A stretch of 7,316 nt of DNA from the NCBI GenBank assembly GCA_002309915.1, contig DBYT01000001.1, forward strand, positions 1-7,316. Direction: 5' to 3'. Made by a program: the position numbers and the translations under genes. Under the pieces are notes generated by a model. The model was not told the origin of the DNA, made no database searches, and saw nothing but the letters and a program-made list of their open reading frames with translations. Shown in pieces: positions 1 through 5,434 of the stretch. The stretch's first letter is position 1. Every line of letters starts with the position of its first letter. The stretch comes from Bacteroidales bacterium UBA1179. GTDB lineage: Bacteria > Bacteroidota > Bacteroidia > Bacteroidales > Bacteroidaceae.

Positions 1-549
1 TTTGGCAGGACCCAGAATCACGTTCAGGGCGGCGTCATCCATCAGTTCCAGACGGTAATCGGTCCATGTACGGTTGCCCTTGGCCTCTACGCAGTAGTCA
101 CACTTGCAATCGGTAAAGAAGAAGTCGTCAAGTATGATCTCATCAAACAGACTGGCGGTGAGTTCAATGATTTCCTTGGCCTTGGCACGTTCCTCAGGGT
201 TCTTGTAGCAGAAAGTCTGGAAGTTGTTGGCCTCACTGATGGTGTAGGTGATACCTCCGGCAACCTCAACGCCGCGGTCCTTGAAGAACTTGATGATACG
301 TTTCATGTCATCGGCCTTGACGATGTTAAGGTCACGATGAGTCTCCAGATAGATCTTGTCAACCTTCATCTGTGACGATATGATGTTCCATGTCGAATCC
401 AGCCAGGCGGGATCGGTCATGCTCTGAACTTCATAGGCACGGGTGTAGATTGAAACCTTGAAATTATCATACTTGCCTTTGTTTTCAGCATGTGAAAAAA
501 AGGGCATACACAAAAGGGAAAAGGACAGAAGGATTTTAAATGATTTCAT
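1..549 (-). CDS. Secreted protein, N-terminal part; probable TIM-barrel glycoside-hydrolase-like enzyme (partial)
   Basis: An open minus-strand frame of 183 codons starts at ATG 549-547 and runs off the left edge, so only the N-terminus is present. Residues 1-21 form a signal peptide: Lys at 2 and 5, a hydrophobic core, and a likely cleavage after SHA (residue 21). Cys14 is preceded by Leu, not a small residue, so a lipoprotein is unlikely. The mature part reads like alternating beta-strands and helices of a TIM barrel: strand ends near KVSIYTRAYE (32-41), KIYLETHRD (65-73), VEVAGGITYT (94-103) and EIILDDFFFT (137-146). The last carries an Asp pair (141-142), followed by a Cys-x-Cys-x2-Cys group (148, 150, 153), then RTW and YR (161-166). 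Acidic residues at strand ends are where glycoside hydrolases keep catalytic groups, and I recall similar unnamed Bacteroidales proteins. The substrate is unknown and the family call is inference. It is transcribed away from the phosphatase gene, so it belongs to a different transcript. Confidence 0.8.
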   Translation of the reverse strand, partial: MKSFKILLSFSLLCMPFFSHAENKGKYDNFKVSIYTRAYEVQSMTDPAWLDSTWNIISSQMKVDKIYLETHRDLNIVKADDMKRIIKFFKDRGVEVAGGITYTISEANNFQTFCYKNPEERAKAKEIIELTASLFDEIILDDFFFTDCKCDYCVEAKGNRTWTDYRLELMDDAALNVILGPAK

Positions 550-607
550 CCGTAATTATTTAGGTTAGTTGTTAGTTCAGGAAATGAACGGCCAACTGGC
601 ACAGCAG

Positions 608-615
608 CAAATATA
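608..615 (-). promoter_or_regulatory. Candidate Bacteroides-type -7 promoter element for the left-edge gene
   Basis: Read on the minus strand, this site is TATATTTG, an exact match to the Bacteroides sigma-ABfr -7 motif TAnnTTTG. It lies 58 bp upstream of the ATG at 549, giving an inferred leader of about 50 nt. No TTTG-type -33 box is seen at the expected distance of about 20 bp, and the region is AT-rich, so a chance match is possible. Confidence 0.4.
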
Positions 616-637
616 GTCAAAATAGAGAAAAAAGAAC

Positions 638-645
638 TATCTTTG
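638..645 (+). promoter_or_regulatory. Candidate Bacteroides-type -7 promoter element for the phosphatase gene
   Basis: TATCTTTG matches the Bacteroides -7 motif TAnnTTTG exactly. It sits 52 bp upstream of the ATG at 698, giving an inferred leader of about 45 nt, and is the best candidate promoter for the phosphatase-glycosyltransferase pair. A convincing -33 TTTG is not seen; the A-rich run at 626-636 lies just upstream. Confidence 0.45.
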
Positions 646-697
646 CCAAGTTTCAAAAATAATACTTTCCTGTTGCTAAACCGTTAACCAAGAATAT

Positions 698-2110
698 ATG
701 ATCAGAAAACTCACAAAAATGTTTGCGGCAGCCGCATTGCTTTTCATTGGCGGCAAGAGTTTTGCCCAGACAGAAAAAGACACAGTCTACGTATTCCTTC
801 AGGACATGCCCGATGCCGGCATATACCTTCCGGCACCACCCGATATGCTCAGTCCGCAATACTCCGATGACTTTGCACAGTGGCAGTGGGGTAAGACCAT
901 ACGTCCCACAGACCGCGGCCAGCAGGCCAACGATGATTCCCAGTGGGGTATCAACGGAATGATCAGAGTTCATCAGGAGACTCTTGGTTTTGAGATAAGC
1001 AAGGAGAAGACTCCTGCCATCTACAGACTGCTTTACAACGTACTTTGGACCGAGAACCTGAGTACCCATAACGCCAAGCGCAAGTATATGCGTACGCGCC
1101 CGTTTGCCCAATACAACGAGCATACCTGGGGCCGTTTTGACAATGAGCGTGAACTCCGTTTCAACGGATCATATCCGTCAGGTCATACCGCACTGGGATG
1201 GGCCACCGCACTGGTACTCTCAGAGATGGTTCCCGAACTTCAGGATACCCTTTTGCGTACAGGATTCCAATATGGCGAGAGCCGTGTGATAGTAGGTGCA
1301 CACTATCAGAGTGATGTTGACGCAGGTTATCTGTGCGGAAGTACCGCAGTTGCAGTAATGCATGCAAGTGAATACTTCCAGAAAGACCTGGCTGCAGCCC
1401 GTAAGGAATACTGCAAGATCAAGGGTATCAAGAATGTAAGCCAGACCGAGGGATTCCCCGATGGAAGCAAGGTATTTGACGGTCCCGTCACAGAAGAGAG
1501 CCACCGTTTTTACGGTGATATCATAAAGTACTATGAGACTCTCCCTGAGAGAGAGACAGAGCGCGGTGAGCAGGCCAAGATCGATGCCGATAACAGCATC
1601 GAGGCATTGCTCAAGAACTTCTCGGCTCCTGCAGGCAGGGAACTCAGCGCCGAGGCTACACCCGCTATCGCCGCCCTGCTCTCATACGCAAGGGACAACA
1701 TGGTCAAAACCGCCGCTGAATTGGGCAGAACCGCTCCTTTCCGCGAGCGTCCCTATGTAAGACTCAATTCCAGAAGGAACAAGACCCTGATAAGTGAGGA
1801 TGAGGAGGCCAAGAAGGAGGTTACAAGTTACCCTTCAACAAATGCCGAACTGGGTTGGGGTATGGCACTGCTCCTGGTTGAAATCATGCCTCGTGAGACT
1901 GCCAACGATATCCTGACACGCGGATTCGAGTACGGACGCAGCCGTATCATCGCCGGATACAGTTACCCGACCGATGTCCAGACCGGTCGTCTGTGGGGAT
2001 CGGCCACACTGGCTCACCTGCATACCGATCCTGCTTTCCAGAAACTCTTGCAGGACGCCAAGGACGAGCTTAATCCTCAGGCCAAAGGAAAGAAAAAGAA
2101 CAGAAAATAA
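698..2110 (+). CDS. Exported tandem PAP2 / class A acid phosphatase, second domain degenerate
   Basis: This 470-residue protein is predicted to hydrolyse phosphomonoesters, or lipid or sugar phosphates, in the periplasm. Residues 1-23 are a signal peptide (basic MIRKLTK, hydrophobic stretch, cleavage after SFA). The first PAP2 domain (about 50-230) has the complete family signature K-x6-RP (K127, R134, P135), GSYPSGHT (157-164, the class A acid phosphatase signature) and SR-x5-H-x3-D (S195, R196, H202, D206). H202 is the expected phosphohistidine nucleophile and H163 the acid/base. A second, homologous copy (about 300-450) has R344-x6-RP, PSTN (379-382) instead of PSGH, and SR-x5-S-x3-D (415-426, Ser422 in place of the nucleophile His), so it should be inactive. 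The protein is about twice the usual 230-250 residues of a class A enzyme and ends in a Lys-rich tail (KGKKKNRK). No transmembrane segments beyond the signal are evident, unlike membrane PAP2 lipid phosphatases. The start at 698 gives a better signal peptide than ATG 719. The substrate cannot be read from sequence. Confidence 0.92.
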   Translation: MIRKLTKMFAAAALLFIGGKSFAQTEKDTVYVFLQDMPDAGIYLPAPPDMLSPQYSDDFAQWQWGKTIRPTDRGQQANDDSQWGINGMIRVHQETLGFEISKEKTPAIYRLLYNVLWTENLSTHNAKRKYMRTRPFAQYNEHTWGRFDNERELRFNGSYPSGHTALGWATALVLSEMVPELQDTLLRTGFQYGESRVIVGAHYQSDVDAGYLCGSTAVAVMHASEYFQKDLAAARKEYCKIKGIKNVSQTEGFPDGSKVFDGPVTEESHRFYGDIIKYYETLPERETERGEQAKIDADNSIEALLKNFSAPAGRELSAEATPAIAALLSYARDNMVKTAAELGRTAPFRERPYVRLNSRRNKTLISEDEEAKKEVTSYPSTNAELGWGMALLLVEIMPRETANDILTRGFEYGRSRIIAGYSYPTDVQTGRLWGSATLAHLHTDPAFQKLLQDAKDELNPQAKGKKKNRK

Positions 2111-2125
2111 CCTATACAAACATTC

Positions 2126-2944
2126 ATGAACCCGATCCTGTCCATAGTAGTTCCCTGTTACAAACAGGGCGATTATGTAGCCGAAACGCTTGATTCCATC
2201 CGCAAACAGACGTTTCAGGATTGGGAATGCATCGTAGTCAATGACGGATCACCTGACAACTCCTCGGAAATAGTCAAGGAGTATGTCAGGCTTGATTCCA
2301 GAATAAAACTGATCGAGACTGAGAACCGAGGGGTTAGCGCAGCGCGTAATACAGGCATCAAAGCATCTTCCGGAAAGTACATTCTTCCGTTGGATGCCGA
2401 TGATATTATCCTGCCTGAATATGCCCGGCTCGCAGTTGAATATCTTGAGAAACATCCTGAGACCAAACTGGTCTATTGTGAGGCCAGAATGTTCGGTGAA
2501 ATCAACAAATACTGGGAATTGCCCGACTACCAGTGGGACAAGTTCATATTCAACAACAGCATCTTCTGTCCCAGCGTTTTCAGACGAAGCGATTTCGATA
2601 AGACTCCCGGATACAACGAGAGCATGAGAAAGGGTTGGGAAGACTGGGATTTCCTGCTGGGATTCCTTGACAAGGACGATATCGTTTACCGTATTCCCAA
2701 AGTCCTGCTTCTGTACAGGATCAAATCAGTATCAAAATCAACCGAAGTCCTGGATAACTACAAGGACCTGGCCAAGCAGCTCATAGACAATCACCCCGAT
2801 GTCTACCGCAAGTACCTGTTCAGCAAGATGGCCTATATATCGACCGAAAGACACAGCAGCACGGAAAAGCTGGATATGGCCGTAGGCCATGTCATAACCA
2901 AACCCGTACGCCTGATCAGGAAATTAATCCAAAAGTTCAAATAG
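2126..2944 (+). CDS. Family 2 (GT-A fold) glycosyltransferase
   Basis: This 272-residue cytoplasmic enzyme should transfer a sugar from a nucleotide-sugar donor to a glycan or lipid-linked acceptor, as in lipopolysaccharide, capsule or glycoprotein glycan assembly. The N-terminal GT-A fold is clear: LSIVVPCYKQGDYVAETLDSI (5-25), VVNDGSPDNS (37-46, nucleotide-binding Asp40), NRGVSAARNTGI (67-78), and the metal-binding DxD in LDADD (89-93). A WEDWDF motif (171-176) supplies the Glu-Asp pair that serves as catalytic base in many GT2 enzymes. The length is normal for a single-domain GT2. No membrane segment is seen, but the C-terminus is basic (KPVRLIRKLIQKFK, 259-272), which could hold it to the inner face of the membrane. 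It starts 15 bp after the phosphatase stop and is probably co-transcribed with it. Donor and acceptor cannot be predicted, and no other glycan genes are in the window. Confidence 0.9.
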   Translation: MNPILSIVVPCYKQGDYVAETLDSIRKQTFQDWECIVVNDGSPDNSSEIVKEYVRLDSRIKLIETENRGVSAARNTGIKASSGKYILPLDADDIILPEYARLAVEYLEKHPETKLVYCEARMFGEINKYWELPDYQWDKFIFNNSIFCPSVFRRSDFDKTPGYNESMRKGWEDWDFLLGFLDKDDIVYRIPKVLLLYRIKSVSKSTEVLDNYKDLAKQLIDNHPDVYRKYLFSKMAYISTERHSSTEKLDMAVGHVITKPVRLIRKLIQKFK

Positions 2945-2962
2945 CCATTGCGTTATTTACAC

Positions 2963-2970
2963 TAACTTTG
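2963..2970 (+). promoter_or_regulatory. Candidate -7 promoter element very close to the mnmG start
   Basis: TAACTTTG in the 34-bp gap between the glycosyltransferase and mnmG matches the Bacteroides -7 motif TAnnTTTG exactly. Only eight bases separate it from the ATG at 2979, so a transcript starting at the usual distance would have almost no leader. No good -33 TTTG lies about 20 bp upstream (only a weak GTT at 2935-2937, inside the previous gene). Confidence 0.45.
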
Positions 2971-2978
2971 AAGTCCGT

Positions 2979-4853
2979 ATGGATTTCAAGTATGATGTAA
3001 TAGTTATCGGTGCCGGACATGCCGGCTGTGAGGCTGCCGCCGCTGCCGCACAGATGGGCTCCAAGACCTGTCTCATCACCATGGACATGAACAAGATTGC
3101 GCAGATGAGTTGCAATCCTGCTGTCGGCGGTATAGCTAAAGGACAGATTGTCAGAGAGATAGATGCTCTTGGAGGACACATGGGACTGGTCACTGACTCA
3201 ACCGCAATACAGTTCCGCATACTCAACCGCTCCAAAGGTCCCGCCATGTGGAGCCCGCGCGCACAGTGTGACCGGGCCAAGTTCATCTGGGCATGGCGCA
3301 GCGTCCTGGAGAACCAGCCAAACCTGAACATATGGCAGGACACCGTGACCGAACTGCTTGTAAAAGACGGCCAAGTTGTTGGTTTAAAGACACTTGAGGG
3401 TGCCCAATTCTCCTGTAAATGCGTTGTCCTGACTGCCGGAACGTTCCTGAACGGACTGATGCATATAGGCCGTGTCACCATGCCCGGCGGACGCATATCG
3501 GAACCCGCATCATACCTGCTTACCGAATCCATAACCAGACACGGAATACGTACCGGCCGCATGAAGACCGGAACACCCGTACGCATAGACAGCCGCAGCG
3601 TCCACTTTGAGGAGATGGAGCGCCAGGACGGCGAGAATGATTTCCACCGTTTCTCATTCATGGGTTCCCAGCGCCATCTCAAACAGATGTGCTGCTGGAC
3701 CACCTACACCAATGAGCGCGTTCATGAGGTTCTCAAGTCCGGGCTTGCCGACTCACCTCTGTTCAACGGACAGATCAAGAGCATCGGCCCCCGTTACTGC
3801 CCCAGCATAGAGACCAAGCTGGTGACATTCCCCGATAAGGACCAGCATCAGCTGTTCCTGGAACCCGAGGGCGAGGACACCACCGAGATGTACCTGAATG
3901 GATTCTCATCGTCAATGCCTATGGATATCCAGATAAAGGCATTGAAGGAGATTCCCGCTTTCCGCGACCTGGTTATCTACCGTCCGGGATACGCCATAGA
4001 GTATGACTACTTTGACCCCACCCAACTTAAGCATACACTTGAGTCAAAGGTGGTATCGGGCCTGTTCATGGCCGGACAGGTTAACGGAACCACAGGGTAT
4101 GAAGAGGCCGGCGGACAGGGAATACTGGCCGGTATCAACGCACACATATCCTGTCACGGCGGAGCTCCGTTCACCCTGGCACGTGACGAGGCATACATCG
4201 GAGTTCTGGTGGATGACCTCATAACCAAGGGAGTCGACGAACCTTACCGCATGTTTACTTCCAGGGCCGAGTACCGCATACTGCTGCGTCAGGATGATGC
4301 CGATATCCGCCTGACCGAACGGGCCTACAACATTGGTCTTGCCACAAAGGAGCGCTACGACAAGATGCGCACCAAGCGTGACGAGATAAACCGCATTGTA
4401 GAATTTGCAAAAGGATTCTCAGTCAAGCCCGCTCTGATCAACGAGGCTCTTGAGAGTCTTGGCACGACTCCGCTGCGTGAGGGATGTAAACTGGCCGACC
4501 TTATTGAAAGGCCTCAGTTGACACTTGACAACCTGACCCCGCACATCAAAGCCCTCAAGACTGAACTTGACAAGACAGAACCAGAGCGCAGGGAAGAGAT
4601 AATCGAGGCCGCCGAGATACTGATGAAGTACAGCGGATACATAAGCCGCGAGCGTCTTATTGCCGACAAGATGAAACGTCTTGAGGACATCCGCATCAAG
4701 GGTCGTTTTGATTACAATTCGCTTCAGTCACTCTCAACCGAGTGCCGCCAGAAACTTATAAAGCATGACCCTGAGACCCTTGCCGAGGCAAGCCGAATCC
4801 CGGGAGTTTCGCCCAGCGACATCAATGTCCTGCTGGTGCTTTTGAACCGATAA
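2979..4853 (+). CDS. mnmG: tRNA uridine-5-carboxymethylaminomethyl(34) synthesis enzyme MnmG (GidA)
   Basis: MnmG binds FAD and, with MnmE, uses methylene-tetrahydrofolate and NADH to install the aminomethyl-type group on wobble uridine 34 of certain tRNAs, which supports accurate reading of purine-ending codons. At 624 residues it has the normal full length. The N-terminal Rossmann motif is VIVIGAGHAGCEAA (7-20, GxGxxG at 11-16). Both family signatures are present: GPRYCPSIETKLVTF (270-284) and AGQVNGTTGYEEAGGQGILA (365-384). The two conserved cysteines are Cys45 (SCNPAVGGIAKG) and Cys274. TSRAEYRILLRQDDADIRLT (427-446) and the C-terminal helical part that contacts MnmE and tRNA (YSGYISRE, 551-558; RIPGVSPSDINVLLVLL, 606-622) are intact. 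The ATG at 2979 puts the FAD motif at the usual distance from the N-terminus. It lies 34 bp after the glycosyltransferase and 35 bp before apt, heading the mnmG-apt-uvrC-dtd cluster. Nothing appears broken. Confidence 0.98.
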   Translation: MDFKYDVIVIGAGHAGCEAAAAAAQMGSKTCLITMDMNKIAQMSCNPAVGGIAKGQIVREIDALGGHMGLVTDSTAIQFRILNRSKGPAMWSPRAQCDRAKFIWAWRSVLENQPNLNIWQDTVTELLVKDGQVVGLKTLEGAQFSCKCVVLTAGTFLNGLMHIGRVTMPGGRISEPASYLLTESITRHGIRTGRMKTGTPVRIDSRSVHFEEMERQDGENDFHRFSFMGSQRHLKQMCCWTTYTNERVHEVLKSGLADSPLFNGQIKSIGPRYCPSIETKLVTFPDKDQHQLFLEPEGEDTTEMYLNGFSSSMPMDIQIKALKEIPAFRDLVIYRPGYAIEYDYFDPTQLKHTLESKVVSGLFMAGQVNGTTGYEEAGGQGILAGINAHISCHGGAPFTLARDEAYIGVLVDDLITKGVDEPYRMFTSRAEYRILLRQDDADIRLTERAYNIGLATKERYDKMRTKRDEINRIVEFAKGFSVKPALINEALESLGTTPLREGCKLADLIERPQLTLDNLTPHIKALKTELDKTEPERREEIIEAAEILMKYSGYISRERLIADKMKRLEDIRIKGRFDYNSLQSLSTECRQKLIKHDPETLAEASRIPGVSPSDINVLLVLLNR

Positions 4854-4861
4854 AACAAAAA

Positions 4862-4877
4862 TGTTCCACGTGAAACA
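4862..4877. other. parS: Candidate parS (ParB centromere-like) site
   Basis: The 16 bp TGTTCCACGTGAAACA are an exact match to the ParB/Spo0J-binding consensus TGTTNCACGTGAAACA. The site is an inverted repeat centred on CACGTG, with asymmetry only at the free N position and its partner. It fills nearly half of the 35-bp mnmG-apt gap, starting 9 bp after the mnmG stop and ending 11 bp before the apt ATG. By known function, ParB loads at such sites, spreads along the DNA and recruits SMC, and parS sites cluster near the replication origin. mnmG/gidA is itself an origin-proximal gene in many bacteria. Neither parA nor parB is in this window. A ParB-occupied site here could also influence transcription from mnmG into apt, which is inference. 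Confidence 0.85.
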
Positions 4878-4888
4878 ATTTAAATGAT

Positions 4889-5434
4889 ATGAGTAAACAG
4901 ACGCTTATCAGCCACCTCAGGAATATCCCTGATTATCCCATGGAGGGTGTTCAGTTCAAGGATGTAACATCCTGGTTCATGAATCCCGATGATTTGAAAG
5001 AGATTGTAGATTCTCTTTATGAAATGTACAAGAACAAGGGTATTACCAAGGTCTGCGGAGTAGAATCCAGGGGCTTTATTATAGGAGCTGCTCTTGCATA
5101 CAGACTTGGAGCAGGCTTCATTCTTATACGTAAACCCGGCAAACTTCCTTATGAGAAGGTAAGTCTGGAGTATAAGAAAGAGTATGGCTTTGACCGTATT
5201 GAGATGCACAAGGACTCAATCACCACCGATGACACTGTTCTGATTCACGACGACCTGCTGGCTACCGGCGGAACTCTTCTGGCTGCCTGTGAGCTTGTAA
5301 AGACATTCAAGCCCAAGAAGGTTCTGGTGAACTGCATCATAGAACTTACAAACTTTCACGCAAAAGAGAAATTCCCGCAGGATTGCCCTGTGGACAGCTT
5401 TATTGCTATTGACGAATTTGACGGAGTACAGTAA
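4889..5434 (+). CDS. apt: Adenine phosphoribosyltransferase
   Basis: Apt is a cytoplasmic enzyme that converts adenine and PRPP to AMP and pyrophosphate in purine salvage. The 181 residues match the usual length (about 170-185). Visible family features are the N-terminal substrate region (RNIPDYPMEGVQFKDVT, 11-27), VESRGF (58-63), the flexible loop RKPGKLPYEK (81-90), and the PRPP-binding loop VLIHDDLLATGGT (117-129) with its Asp pair at 121-122. The fold closes with the C-terminal strand and helix (VNCIIELTNF, 147-156). ATG 4889 is chosen because the nearby ATG at 4884 meets a stop after two codons. No Shine-Dalgarno sequence is seen; the A/T-rich stretch before the start is typical of this phylum. 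The parS-like site lies directly upstream, and uvrC begins at the very next base after the stop. Confidence 0.97.
   Translation: MSKQTLISHLRNIPDYPMEGVQFKDVTSWFMNPDDLKEIVDSLYEMYKNKGITKVCGVESRGFIIGAALAYRLGAGFILIRKPGKLPYEKVSLEYKKEYGFDRIEMHKDSITTDDTVLIHDDLLATGGTLLAACELVKTFKPKKVLVNCIIELTNFHAKEKFPQDCPVDSFIAIDEFDGVQ
5423..5426 (+). promoter_or_regulatory. Shine-Dalgarno-like GGAG supporting the uvrC TTG start
   Basis: GGAG lies inside the last codons of apt and is separated by eight bases from the TTG at 5435, a standard spacing. Such a site is uncommon in this phylum and, together with the lack of any other nearby in-frame start, it decides the uvrC start. Confidence 0.5.

Larger units (their letters stand above)
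550..697. other. Divergent intergenic region
   Basis: These 148 bp separate the start codons of two divergently transcribed genes, both for exported proteins. The region is AT-rich and carries the two opposed TAnnTTTG boxes 22 bp apart. A short tandem repeat, GTTAGTT twice (564-577), lies in the inferred leader of the left gene. No strong hairpin, riboswitch or regulator-binding palindrome was recognised. Confidence 0.6.

Noticed and set aside
564..577. Tandem 7-bp repeat GTTAGTT-GTTAGTT upstream of the left gene
   Set aside because: Only two short copies in AT-rich sequence with no symmetry or link to a known regulator; chance is the simplest explanation.
653..1123. Minus-strand open frame (156 codons) opposite the phosphatase start
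   Set aside because: It covers the phosphatase signal peptide and N-terminus antisense, with no recognisable domain. The plus-strand protein carries full family signatures.
2111..2125. Possible terminator or promoter between phosphatase and glycosyltransferase
   Set aside because: The 15-bp gap has no inverted repeat, T-run or TAnnTTTG motif; co-transcription is more likely.
2957..3703. Long minus-strand open frame (248 codons) opposite mnmG
   Set aside because: It lies antisense to the highly conserved MnmG coding sequence, has a biased composition rich in Arg, Ser and Pro, and shows no recognisable motif. It is a shadow of the real gene.
4175..4190. Second CACGTG core (4180-4185), possible additional parS site
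   Set aside because: Outside the six-base core only two of the nine remaining fixed consensus positions match, and it lies within conserved mnmG coding sequence.
4854..4888. Reading the mnmG-apt inverted repeat as an intrinsic terminator
   Set aside because: The palindrome has no loop and is not followed by a T-run, while it matches the parS consensus fully. A DNA-binding site explains it better.
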